Of a stretch of 64,000 bases of DNA, positions 26,990-35,618 are shown one piece after another. The position numbers and the translations under genes were made by a program. The notes under the pieces are model-generated. The model was given only the letters and a program-made list of their open reading frames with translations. It made no database searches and had not been told where the DNA came from. Numbering within the stretch: position 1 is the first letter of the stretch; each line of letters opens with the position of its first letter. This stretch comes from G020353115 sp964389685. GTDB taxonomy: Bacteria > Bacteroidota > Bacteroidia > Bacteroidales > VadinHA17. Where the stretch lies: the NCBI GenBank assembly GCA_964389685.1, contig CAYMFM010000006.1, positions 37,545 through 101,544 on the forward strand, read 5' to 3'.

Positions 26990-28786
26990 ATGGGAGAAAA
27001 AGAATTAACGGGTATCTATTTTTGCCAGTTGTCAAACGGACATCCGGATGCCCTGAACATTTCTGAACTGGCTGAATATGCGAAAGGATTTGAGGGAGTC
27101 CCTGTTGTCTGGCATTCCGGGGATTTTCTCTTATCAGATGCTGATCATATTGCTGCCAGGATCAAGGAGAATAACCTGAGCCGGATTGTCATTGCAGGCG
27201 ATACACCGGGCATGGTCAAAACATTTTTTACCAAAGCCATGGCGAAAGCTGGGAAAAACCCGGGAAATGTTATTCTGGCCGGTTTTAAGGAGCATGGAGC
27301 AAACACCATGATCCGTATGAACCTTGCAAAGGGAGTTTTATACTGTGCTGTTTTAGGTGTTCCTTTCGAAGCGGCTACCGTGCCGGGGGAAACTCCGGTT
27401 AACACGGAAACGATGGTTATAGGAGGGGGCATTGCCGGAATTCAGGCTTCACTGGAGATAGCCGATGGGAATCAAAAAGTCTACCTCGTTGAACGTACCG
27501 CAACCATTGGCGGACACATGGCAATGTTTGATAAGACCTTCCCAACCCTTGACTGTGCAGCCTGTATCCTCACACCAAAAATGGTTGAAGTGGGGCAACA
27601 CCCCAACATTGAGCTGATGACCTACTGTGAGGTGATCGGTGTTACTGGTGGTCCCGGTGATTATACCGTAAAAATATTAAAAAAGGCCAGGCGGGTTAAC
27701 CTGGCAACCTGCATTGGCTGCGGGCAGTGTACAGAGGTCTGCCCCAGAAAAGCACCCAGTGAGTTTGATGCAGGAACAACGCTCAGAAAAGCAATCTATA
27801 TTCCCTTCCCGCAGGCTGTGCCAAACAAATACGTGATTGATGCAGATAATTGCACCTATGTTGAAAATGGGAAATGTGGTGTTTGCGTCAAGAAGTGCCC
27901 GGTTGAGGGTTGCATAGACCTCGATGAAAAAGACCAGGAAGTTGAAATCAAGATCGGCAACATAATCGTAGCAACCGGATTCCAGATCTTTGATCCGAAA
28001 CGGGTGGAGAATTTTGGCTACGGTAAATATCCCAATATCCTGACTTCGCTTGAATTTGAGCGGGTAATTAATGCTGCCGGTCCAACCGAAGGTAACATAA
28101 CTTTCCGGACACAGGATAAGAAGGGAAACTGGATCTTTACAAAAGAGAGCGGATCCCCCAAAAGTGTTGCGATTGTGCATTGTGTGGGAAGCCGGGATGA
28201 AAATTATAACAAACACTGTTCACGGGTTTGCTGCATGTACTCCCTGAAGCTGGCACACCTGGTGAAAGAAAAACTCCCTGATACCGAGGTGCATGAATAC
28301 TATATTGACATGAGGGCTTTCGGAAAAGGGTATGAAGAGTTCTATAACCGCATAAAGAAAGAAGGGGTTCATATCATTCGTGGCCGGACTGCCAAGATTG
28401 AAGAAAAAGACGGAAAACTGATCGTTCGCAATGAAGATATCCTGGCGAATCGGTTGGTTGAACAGGAGGTCGATATGGTCATCCTTTCTGTAGGTCTGGA
28501 ACCACGTGAAGATGCCGCAGAGTTGAGCAAAATGCTCGGTATTGCAGTAAATGAAGATGGATGGTTCACAGAGGCGAACTACAACACCGATTCCACCAAT
28601 ACATTTGTCGGAGGAGTAACGATCGCTGGTGTCTGCCAGGGACCGAAAGATATCCCCGATACGGTTGCCCAGGGTGCAGCCGCTGCTTCCAGGGTATTAC
28701 AAAGTATCCTCAATAAGAAAGTGAAAGGTAGTATTAAAGAACTTTCACTGGAGAACATTGAAGAACAAGCAAAACAATTAAAATAA
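26990..28786 (+). CDS. HdrA-like FAD/iron-sulfur subunit, paralog 1 (no N-terminal cluster, no C-terminal ferredoxin)
   Basis: A 598-residue HdrA/QmoA-like protein. The thioredoxin-reductase-type FAD domain begins at VIGGGIAG (143-150). The HdrA motif TLDCAACILTPKM (187-199) is intact. An inserted double-cluster ferredoxin lies at 241-308 (CIGCGQCTEVCP, CGVCVKKCPVEGC). The N-terminal domain exists, but its cluster cysteines are replaced (YFCQLSNG, VWHSGD, IAGDTPG). There is no C-terminal ferredoxin; the protein ends soon after the FAD domain. It is first in an operon whose third gene shows the opposite pattern of losses. It probably forms a heterodimer with HdrA2. Confidence 0.9.
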   Translation: MGEKELTGIYFCQLSNGHPDALNISELAEYAKGFEGVPVVWHSGDFLLSDADHIAARIKENNLSRIVIAGDTPGMVKTFFTKAMAKAGKNPGNVILAGFKEHGANTMIRMNLAKGVLYCAVLGVPFEAATVPGETPVNTETMVIGGGIAGIQASLEIADGNQKVYLVERTATIGGHMAMFDKTFPTLDCAACILTPKMVEVGQHPNIELMTYCEVIGVTGGPGDYTVKILKKARRVNLATCIGCGQCTEVCPRKAPSEFDAGTTLRKAIYIPFPQAVPNKYVIDADNCTYVENGKCGVCVKKCPVEGCIDLDEKDQEVEIKIGNIIVATGFQIFDPKRVENFGYGKYPNILTSLEFERVINAAGPTEGNITFRTQDKKGNWIFTKESGSPKSVAIVHCVGSRDENYNKHCSRVCCMYSLKLAHLVKEKLPDTEVHEYYIDMRAFGKGYEEFYNRIKKEGVHIIRGRTAKIEEKDGKLIVRNEDILANRLVEQEVDMVILSVGLEPREDAAELSKMLGIAVNEDGWFTEANYNTDSTNTFVGGVTIAGVCQGPKDIPDTVAQGAAAASRVLQSILNKKVKGSIKELSLENIEEQAKQLK

Positions 28787-28795
28787 GGCAAAATC

Positions 28796-29875
28796 ATGAG
28801 TACACGTGTAAATCCTAACTTAATTAAAGAGATTAAAAAGTTTGGAGCCAGTGACTGGAATGCCTGTTTCCATTGCGGGAATTGTACTGCCGTTTGCAAC
28901 CTGACCGAAGAAGGAGTACTGTTTCCCCGTAAAGAGATACGTGCATTGCAAATGGGATTGGAAGATAAACTGATTTCCGGTGTCGAACCCTGGGTCTGTT
29001 ATTATTGCGGCGATTGTACGGAAACTTGTCCGCGTGACGCAAATCCAGGAGAATTGATGATGTCGGTAAGAAGATGGCTGACTACAAAATATGACTGGAC
29101 CGGGTTAGCCGGCCTGTTCTATAAATCCCTTCCGGCACTGATCATTGGTTTTATACTGGTAGCCATTGGAGTGTTTGCCATTGGTTTCGTGAAAGATTTC
29201 AATCACGAAGCGGTCATGCATTTCGGACACAAGCTGGAATTTTGGCTGATCATTAGCGTATTTACGCTCATCCTGGTGCCCAATATCCTCCGGATGTTTT
29301 ATTTTACCGTAATAAAACCAAAAGTCAACGCCTCTTTCCGTTCCTATATCGACGCGGTTGGAACACTTTTCTTGCATATGTTCACCCAGATCAAAACACT
29401 GAAATGTGATAAGCAGACAGTCCGGTGGCTTGAACACCTCCTGGTTGTACTGGGTTACCTGGGGCTACTGGTCATAACCGTATTCCTCGATTGGTTTGGA
29501 ACGGAAAATAAGATCATCATTTACCTGGGATACATTACCGGAGGACTTGTCTTTATTTTTACCGCCCTTCTCTTATTTTCCAGGTTAAATAAAGAAAGGG
29601 AAGTGAATAAATATTCTCAGCCCACCGACTGGTTTTTTATCATCTGGCTGTTCTTGATGGGATTGACCGCTTTTCTGGTTCGTCTCTTTATTGATACGGG
29701 TCTGTTAGCGAATCATTTCTGGCTATACATGGTCCATCTGATGATTCTCGCTCAATGGGGAATTTTGATTGTTCCGTTCGGAAAATGGACCCATTTTCTG
29801 TACCGTTCGTTTGCACTCTCTTTTGCAAACCTGAAAAAGGCAGCACTCAATGTAAAGGTGGCAGCTGCAGCATAA
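28796..29875 (+). CDS. QmoC-like membrane subunit (HdrC fused to cytochrome-b-like domain)
   Basis: This 359-residue protein has an N-terminal HdrC-like ferredoxin with two [4Fe-4S] motifs (Cys24/27/30/34 and Cys68/71/74/78). Six hydrophobic helices follow (about 110-335). His residues in helices, including VLEHLLVV-like EHLL, LYMVHLM and KWTHF, could ligate b hemes. This is the QmoC architecture, known in sulfate reducers to link a soluble HdrA-like pair to menaquinone. Here it stands between two hdrA genes and upstream of mvhDGA, with no qmoA/aprBA. It gives the hydrogenase a plausible membrane quinone connection. Confidence 0.88.
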   Translation: MSTRVNPNLIKEIKKFGASDWNACFHCGNCTAVCNLTEEGVLFPRKEIRALQMGLEDKLISGVEPWVCYYCGDCTETCPRDANPGELMMSVRRWLTTKYDWTGLAGLFYKSLPALIIGFILVAIGVFAIGFVKDFNHEAVMHFGHKLEFWLIISVFTLILVPNILRMFYFTVIKPKVNASFRSYIDAVGTLFLHMFTQIKTLKCDKQTVRWLEHLLVVLGYLGLLVITVFLDWFGTENKIIIYLGYITGGLVFIFTALLLFSRLNKEREVNKYSQPTDWFFIIWLFLMGLTAFLVRLFIDTGLLANHFWLYMVHLMILAQWGILIVPFGKWTHFLYRSFALSFANLKKAALNVKVAAAA

Positions 29876-29895
29876 TTTTTTAAAATTGGCGAAAA

Positions 29896-31635
29896 ATGGA
29901 AGACGAAAAAAGAATAGGAGTATATGTCTGTTGGTGCGGCACGAACATTGCCAAAATGGTTGATGTTGAACGCGTCTCAAAAGAAATTGAAAATCTCCCG
30001 GATGTAGTGATTGCAAAAAACTACAAGTACATGTGTTCCGATCCCGGACAGGAATTGATCATCAATGACATCAAGGAACACAACCTGAATCGTGTCGTTG
30101 TTTCAGCCTGCTCACCCAGGATCCATGAACTGACGTTCAGGAAAGCGCTCGAAAATGCAGGATTGAATCCCTATATGTTTGAGATGGCAAATATCCGGGA
30201 ACACGTTTCCTGGGTTCATGAAGACAGGGAACAAGCAACAAAAAAGGCGAGATCGCTTGTTGCTGCTGCAGTAAACAGGGTCAAATGGCATGAATCGCTC
30301 GATAGAAGAACGGTCGAAATTGATCCGGCAACCCTGGTCATCGGAGGTGGTATTGCAGGACTCTCTGCAGCCCTCGAGATTGCCGATGCCGGAAAGAAGG
30401 TATTCCTGATTGAAAAGTCAGGGAAACTGGGCGGACAGGTTGCCAATATCGACCTGACATTCCCCTATATGGACAGCGCTCAACAGTTGATCAACCCTAA
30501 AATTGAAAAGGTTACTAACCATCCGAATATCGAGGTGTACCTGAACAGTTCAATTGATGAGGTATTTGGATATGTTGGGAATTTTGAGACGAAATTTTCA
30601 CAAAATGGCAAAGAGGTTGAACTGAAATTCGGGAGTGTTATCGTGGCAACCGGACTGAAAACATTCGATCCAAGCAGTATTGAAGGCTATGGTTATGGTA
30701 AAATTCCGAGTGTGGTTACTTCACTTGAATTTGAAGAGATGCTGAAAAAGGGTGAGATCCTTACCCGGGAGGGAAAGGAGCCGAAGAATATTGCCATTAT
30801 TCATTGCGTGGGAAGCCGTAATGTGGATTATCATGAATATTGTTCCAGAACATGCTGCATGGTGGCACTGAAGTTCGCTAACCAGATTAAATCAGCCATT
30901 CCGGATGCCAATGTATATGACCTGTATGCCGATATGAGAGCCTTCGGTAAAGGTTGTGAAGAGTTCTATACCGAAACATCCAGGAAAGAGGTGATGTTTC
31001 TCATGTTTGATCAGCAGGAAGACCTGCCGAAGATCAGGACAGCTGATCCGGAGGATGGATGCGGTATACTGATCGAAGTGAATGAAAAACTTTCCGGTGA
31101 GACGATTGAAGTGCCTGCCGATATGGTGGTATTGATGGTCGGTGTGGAAGCACAGGAGAATGCCAAAGAAATTGCTCATGCTGTAGGTGTCAGCATGTGT
31201 GGCAATGATTTCTATATTGAAAGGCATCCGAAGCTGGATCCGGTGGCTACCACAACAGACGGAGTATATGTCGTTGGGGGGTGCCAGTCTCCAAAAGATA
31301 TCCCGGATTCAGTCTCCCAGGCTAAAGCCGCCTCTTCACGTATTCTTGCTACCATTAATTTTGGGTCGGTTGAAGTGGAAGTAACAACAGCCGTTGTAAA
31401 CGAGGATCTCTGCTGTGGTTGCCAGACCTGCGTAAGCGTCTGCCCCTATAGTGCGATCAAGTATGACGAGGAGAAAAACGTGTCGGTCGTGAATGAGATA
31501 TTGTGTAAGGGATGCGGCACATGCGGTTCAACCTGTCCTACCGGTGCTATCCGGAGCCGACACTTTACCGATCAGCAAATTCTCTCGCAGATTGAAGGAT
31601 TATTGTCAATATCAAATGAGTTACAGGAGGTATAA
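29896..31635 (+). CDS. HdrA-like FAD/iron-sulfur subunit, paralog 2 (no inserted ferredoxin)
   Basis: This 579-residue HdrA/QmoB-like protein keeps the N-terminal cluster cysteines (VCWCGTN at 11-17, MCSDPGQ with Cys47, SACSPR with Cys72). The FAD motif VIGGGIAG is at 148-155. The HdrA segment after it reads FPYMDSAQQLINPK, with the two cysteines lost, and no ferredoxin is inserted in the FAD domain. The C-terminal ferredoxin is complete (CCGCQTCVSVCP, CKGCGTCGSTCP; about 505-548). These losses are the mirror image of paralog 1. The MvhD gene follows four bases after its stop and would dock on it. Confidence 0.9.
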   Translation: MEDEKRIGVYVCWCGTNIAKMVDVERVSKEIENLPDVVIAKNYKYMCSDPGQELIINDIKEHNLNRVVVSACSPRIHELTFRKALENAGLNPYMFEMANIREHVSWVHEDREQATKKARSLVAAAVNRVKWHESLDRRTVEIDPATLVIGGGIAGLSAALEIADAGKKVFLIEKSGKLGGQVANIDLTFPYMDSAQQLINPKIEKVTNHPNIEVYLNSSIDEVFGYVGNFETKFSQNGKEVELKFGSVIVATGLKTFDPSSIEGYGYGKIPSVVTSLEFEEMLKKGEILTREGKEPKNIAIIHCVGSRNVDYHEYCSRTCCMVALKFANQIKSAIPDANVYDLYADMRAFGKGCEEFYTETSRKEVMFLMFDQQEDLPKIRTADPEDGCGILIEVNEKLSGETIEVPADMVVLMVGVEAQENAKEIAHAVGVSMCGNDFYIERHPKLDPVATTTDGVYVVGGCQSPKDIPDSVSQAKAASSRILATINFGSVEVEVTTAVVNEDLCCGCQTCVSVCPYSAIKYDEEKNVSVVNEILCKGCGTCGSTCPTGAIRSRHFTDQQILSQIEGLLSISNELQEV

Positions 31636-31639
31636 TATC

Positions 31640-32065
31640 ATGAGTTATCAACCAACGATTGTATCATTTTTATGCAACTGGTGTTCATACACCGGTGCAG
31701 ACCTCGCGGGAACATCACGGATGAAATATGCCCCGAATATCAGAATCATCCGGGTGATGTGTTCCGGGCGGGTTGACCCGACATTTGTGCTTTCTGCTTT
31801 TAAGGAGGGTGCAGATGGTGTCCTGATCTGTGGTTGTCACCCCGGTGATTGTCACTATCATGAGGGGAATTATAAGTGCCTGAGGAGATATCATCTTCTC
31901 CAGAAATACCTGGACCAGATGGGATTGGAAAAGGGCAGGCTGAGACTGGAATGGATCAGTGCCAGTGAAGGAAAACAATTCGCCCAACTGGCCGATGAAT
32001 TCACCGAACAGATTAAACAGCTGGGCCCATGTAAAGTCAAGGAAACAGTTGAAAACTTAACGTAA
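31640..32065 (+). CDS. mvhD: MvhD-like [2Fe-2S] electron-transfer subunit
   Basis: This 141-residue protein starts at ATG 31640. A good ribosome-binding site AGGAGG lies at 31625-31630, so a longer upstream reading is unlikely. Ligand motifs are LCNWCSYTGAD, VMCSGRVDP and ICGCHPGDCHY, the signature of the MvhD/FrhD-like family. In methanogens MvhD passes electrons from the MvhAG hydrogenase to HdrA. Its place between hdrA2 and mvhG fits that role here. It is a stand-alone protein, not fused to HdrA as in QmoB. Confidence 0.93.
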   Translation: MSYQPTIVSFLCNWCSYTGADLAGTSRMKYAPNIRIIRVMCSGRVDPTFVLSAFKEGADGVLICGCHPGDCHYHEGNYKCLRRYHLLQKYLDQMGLEKGRLRLEWISASEGKQFAQLADEFTEQIKQLGPCKVKETVENLT

Positions 32066-32080
32066 TCAGGAGGCAAACAA

Positions 32081-33061
32081 ATGGCAAAAAGTGAAGAAAA
32101 ACCAAAAATAAAACTTGCCGTATATTGGGCCGCATCATGCGGTGGATGTTGTGTGTCTGTACTGGATGTCCATGAAAAACTGTTTGACTTGGTTGCCGCT
32201 GCCGACCTTGTTTTCTGGCCCATAGCCCTGGATACAAAATACAAGGATGTGGAAGCAATGGAAGATGGATTTATCGATGTTACCCTCTTTAACGGTGCGG
32301 TCCGGAACAGTGAAAATGAACACATGGCAAAATTGTTGCGTCAGAAGAGCAAGATCCTTGTCGCTTACGGTTCCTGTTCTCATCTTGGAGGAATTCCGGG
32401 ATTGGCGAATTTTACTACAAAAGAGGCATTGTTCGAACGGGTATACATGACCACCGAGTCGACTGAAAATCCGGATAAGATTGTTCCTCAACCGAAGTTT
32501 GAAGTTAAGGAGGGAGTACTTGAGCTTCCTGTATTTTATAATGATGTCCGAACCCTTAACCAGGTGGTGGATGTGGATTATTACCTGCCGGGATGCCCGC
32601 CACAAAGCGAACGACTGTTAGAGGTGTTCATGGCAATAGTGACCGGTGCAGAACTGCCACCTCCGGGATCGGTTGTCGGGGCTCTGGAAAAAACCCAGTG
32701 CGACGAATGCCCGCGGAAAAAGACAGAAAATAAAAAGATTAAGCGTTTTTATCGGCCATTTGAGATTGAGGATGATGGAGAAACCTGCTTCCTGGAACAG
32801 GGTGTGATCTGTATGGGACCTGCCACCCGCGGAGGCTGTGGCGTTCGATGCATCGAAGGGAATGCCCCCTGCAGGGGTTGCTATGGCCCGCCAGCCGATG
32901 TTCCGGATCCGGGTGCCAAAATGATGTCGGCTATCGGAACCATGATCGATTCAGATGATCCGGAAGAAATATTGAGAATTATTGATACAATTGATGATCC
33001 TGCCGGGACATTCTACAGGTTCAGCCTGCCTGGCTCATTATTAAGGAGGAAAATAATATGA
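32081..33061 (+). CDS. mvhG: [NiFe] hydrogenase small subunit, group 3c (MvhG-like)
   Basis: This 326-residue cytoplasmic small subunit begins with the proximal cluster motif AASCGGCCVSVLD; GSCSHLGG and LPGCPPQSE complete it. The C-terminal region has further ligands (CDECPRKK, CMGPATRGGCGVRC, CRGCYGPP) for two more clusters. This is typical of F420-non-reducing MvhG and longer than HoxY. It passes electrons to MvhD. The gene overlaps mvhA by four bases (ATGA). No Tat signal is present, so it remains in the cytoplasm. Confidence 0.94.
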   Translation: MAKSEEKPKIKLAVYWAASCGGCCVSVLDVHEKLFDLVAAADLVFWPIALDTKYKDVEAMEDGFIDVTLFNGAVRNSENEHMAKLLRQKSKILVAYGSCSHLGGIPGLANFTTKEALFERVYMTTESTENPDKIVPQPKFEVKEGVLELPVFYNDVRTLNQVVDVDYYLPGCPPQSERLLEVFMAIVTGAELPPPGSVVGALEKTQCDECPRKKTENKKIKRFYRPFEIEDDGETCFLEQGVICMGPATRGGCGVRCIEGNAPCRGCYGPPADVPDPGAKMMSAIGTMIDSDDPEEILRIIDTIDDPAGTFYRFSLPGSLLRRKII

Positions 33062-34521
33062 AACGAATTACGATTGATCCTATAACCCGTCTTGAAGGGC
33101 ACGGTAAAATTGAAATCTTTCTGAAGGATGATGGTGACGTTGAAAATGTCTATTTCCAGGTCCCTGAACTCAGAGGATTCGAAAAATTTTGTGAAGGGAG
33201 ACCCGTGGAAGAGTTGTCACAGATCGTAACAAAAATTTGTGGTGTTTGTCCGGGTTGTCATCACATGGCCTCCGGTAAAGCGGCTGATGCTGTGTATGGC
33301 GTGGAACCACCACCAACGGCGAAAAAAATTCGTGAGCTGTTCTTTATGGCACACTTTATCCATAGCCACATTGCGCACTTCTATGCTTTGGCAGCCCCCG
33401 ATTTTGTCGTGGGTCCAACCGCTCCGGCTGCAGAACGCAATATCCTTGGTGTCATAGGAAAAGTTGGAGTGGAAATCGGTACCGAGGTGATTAAGCAGAG
33501 AAGAATTGCTCAGGAGATCCAGGCACTGCTTGGAGGCCACCAGACACATGTGGTGCTGAATATCCCCGGTGGAGTGAGAAAGGGACTTACCGAAGAACAG
33601 AGAGATGTTATGGTAGAACAAGCCAAAGGATTTGTGGAATTTGGTAAATTCTCCATTAAGCTTTTTGAAGACGTTGTCCTTGGAAATAAAGATTATGTGG
33701 ATATCATCGTGAATGGCCCATATAACCTGACACTTCATTCTATGGGACTGGTGGATGAAAACAATAAAGTTAATTTTTACGATGGCAAGGTGAGGGTCGT
33801 AGATACAGTGGGGAAAGAACATTGTAAATATGCACCGGAAGAGTATATGGATTATGTTGCCGAACGGGTTGAACCATGGAGCTACCTCAAGTTTCCATAC
33901 CTGAAAAAAATCGGATGGAAGGGATTTGTCGATGGACAGGATTCCGGTGTCTATCATGCAACACCCCTCTCCAGGCTGAATGCTGCCGATGGAATGGCTA
34001 CACCATTGGCACAGAAAGAGTACGAAAAGATGTATGAAACTCTGGGCGGAAAACCAGTGCATGCAACACTGGCAATGCATTGGGCCCGGCTGATTGAACT
34101 GCTTTACAGCGCTGAAAGAGCACTTGAACTGGTTACCGACCCGGATATTACCGGGAAAGAACTCAAGACACCGGTGAATAAACCGGATGAAGGTATCGGT
34201 ATCGTTGAAGCACAGAGAGGAACACTGACACATCACTACTGGACAGATGAGAAGGGAATCGTTAAAAAGGTTAATATTATTGTAGGTACGACCAACAATA
34301 ATGCTGCCATTTGCATGTCATTGAAAAAGGCTGCCCAGGGATTAATTAAAAAAGGAGTTGAAGTAACCGATGGAATACTCAATATGGTGGAAATGGCTTT
34401 TCGCGCATATGACCCCTGCTTTTCATGTGCTACCCATAGCCTGCCCGGAGAGATGCCCCTCATCGTGAATATCAGAGATGCTGAAGGAAATATTATCCAG
34501 TCGGTAAAAAGAAGTACCTGA
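33058..34521 (+). CDS. mvhA: [NiFe] hydrogenase large subunit, group 3c (MvhA-like)
   Basis: A 487-residue catalytic subunit. L1 is KICGVCPGCHHM (Cys61, Cys64) and L2 is DPCFSCATH (Cys454, Cys457), with a 27-residue tail after His460 for the specific protease that follows. CGVCPGCHH fits the Mvh/Frh/Vho-related group 3 enzymes. It would oxidise H2 and feed MvhG-MvhD-HdrA, or run in reverse. Its best-known relatives operate with Hdr in methanogens. Here HdrB is absent and a QmoC-like subunit is present. Confidence 0.95.
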   Translation: MKRITIDPITRLEGHGKIEIFLKDDGDVENVYFQVPELRGFEKFCEGRPVEELSQIVTKICGVCPGCHHMASGKAADAVYGVEPPPTAKKIRELFFMAHFIHSHIAHFYALAAPDFVVGPTAPAAERNILGVIGKVGVEIGTEVIKQRRIAQEIQALLGGHQTHVVLNIPGGVRKGLTEEQRDVMVEQAKGFVEFGKFSIKLFEDVVLGNKDYVDIIVNGPYNLTLHSMGLVDENNKVNFYDGKVRVVDTVGKEHCKYAPEEYMDYVAERVEPWSYLKFPYLKKIGWKGFVDGQDSGVYHATPLSRLNAADGMATPLAQKEYEKMYETLGGKPVHATLAMHWARLIELLYSAERALELVTDPDITGKELKTPVNKPDEGIGIVEAQRGTLTHHYWTDEKGIVKKVNIIVGTTNNNAAICMSLKKAAQGLIKKGVEVTDGILNMVEMAFRAYDPCFSCATHSLPGEMPLIVNIRDAEGNIIQSVKRST

Positions 34522-34577
34522 AATGACTGATCCTTGTTGAATCAGAGAGACAATTATGAGACGTGGAAGATAACAGG

Positions 34578-35096
34578 ATGAAAAAAGCGAAAACCCTTGT
34601 ACTGGGTGTGGGGAACGAAATCCTTTCTGATGATGGAATTGGCCCAAAACTGGTCAGCCGGTTAAAAGGAGACCTTCCTCATTCCGATGTTTGCTACGAG
34701 AACATCTGCCTGGGAGGGCTGGAGATCATTGAGTTTATCCGGGGATATCAGAATGTCATTATCATTGATGCCATTAAGACAAAATCAGGGAAACCGGGCG
34801 ATGTCTACCTGCTGTCACCTGAACATTTTAAGGAGACACACGATCTGTCAAGCTTTCACGATGTCTCTTTCCTGACGGGCCTGAAAATGAGTAAGAAGTT
34901 GGGATTTGAAGTGCCCGAGGTCATCTTGATTATTGCTGTGGAAATTGTCGAAGATACCCTGTTTAGTGAATCTTTTTCTCCGGAAATTGAGGCAAAATAT
35001 GAGCAGATTTATAGTGAAGTATTTTCCTTTCTTGAACCTGCCCTGTTTGGAGACCAGTCTGTTGATCAATTCCGGGATCTAATAACGCGTGTATGA
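34578..35096 (+). CDS. Hydrogenase maturation endopeptidase for MvhA
   Basis: This second HycI/HyaD-type protease (172 residues) begins ATG 34578, with GGAAG eight bases ahead; an in-frame GTG at 34563 is possible. VLGVGNEILSDDGIGPKLV carries the first Asp, NVIIIDAIKTK the second, and SSFHDVSFLTGL the His. It is adjacent to mvhA, its probable substrate, and distinct in sequence from the hox protease. Each hydrogenase thus has its own peptidase. Confidence 0.9.
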   Translation: MKKAKTLVLGVGNEILSDDGIGPKLVSRLKGDLPHSDVCYENICLGGLEIIEFIRGYQNVIIIDAIKTKSGKPGDVYLLSPEHFKETHDLSSFHDVSFLTGLKMSKKLGFEVPEVILIIAVEIVEDTLFSESFSPEIEAKYEQIYSEVFSFLEPALFGDQSVDQFRDLITRV

Positions 35097-35097
35097 A

Positions 35098-35562
35098 ATG
35101 AAACGATTTAATTCAAAAGGTAGAATGATCTTCCCGAGTCATAAAAAATCGGCAAAAGAAGATAAACCTGATGTAGTAACAGAATGCTATTGTCCCAATG
35201 GTCATAACCTGGTCAATAGCCAGTCCGTGTTCAGAGAATATAACGGTATTGTGCTGAAAGCCCAGTGTGCCGGCAAAACCGGATTGATCTTTTTAAGTCC
35301 CATTGCTGGGGACAAATCAAGATTTACATTCGATCTGGATCTGATTGAGGGGGAATTGCTGGAATTGTCATGCTTTGAATGCGGAGCACCATTCCCGGTC
35401 TACGGACCTTGCGATTGCGGGGGCAAATACGTTGCACTCTTTCTGGACAAGGAGCTGGATTTCTCGAACTGCATCGGTATATGCAACCGGGTGGGATGTG
35501 CGAACTCATGGATAAAAACCGGGGACGAGATAAGAAGGTGTTACCTGCGGGAGAAACTGTAA
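35098..35562 (+). CDS. Zinc-ribbon protein at the end of the mvh operon
   Basis: This is a 154-residue cytoplasmic protein from ATG 35098; the upstream GTG at 35089 would overlap the protease. Cysteine motifs are CYCPNGH, CAGKTG, LSCFECGAPFP, CDCGGKY and CNRVGCANSWI. The C-terminal portion resembles the protein at 21034-21447. It is the last gene of the mvh operon, just one base after the protease stop. A role as a hydrogenase accessory metal protein is a reasonable guess. I know of no assigned function. Confidence 0.65.
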   Translation: MKRFNSKGRMIFPSHKKSAKEDKPDVVTECYCPNGHNLVNSQSVFREYNGIVLKAQCAGKTGLIFLSPIAGDKSRFTFDLDLIEGELLELSCFECGAPFPVYGPCDCGGKYVALFLDKELDFSNCIGICNRVGCANSWIKTGDEIRRCYLREKL

Positions 35563-35618
35563 CCCTATAGTTAGTCTAATCGTTACTTCAACACGCTGTC
35601 TCCAATCTCCTAATAAAC

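Noticed and set aside
33217..34236. 339-codon open frame antisense to mvhA
   Set aside because: It lies wholly inside a well-supported gene on the other strand, is rich in Cys, His and Phe with no family pattern, and arises from the codon bias of mvhA.
26990..35562. Heterodisulfide reductase (methanogen-like) function
   Set aside because: No HdrB with CCG motifs is encoded; the membrane QmoC-like subunit suggests another electron partner.
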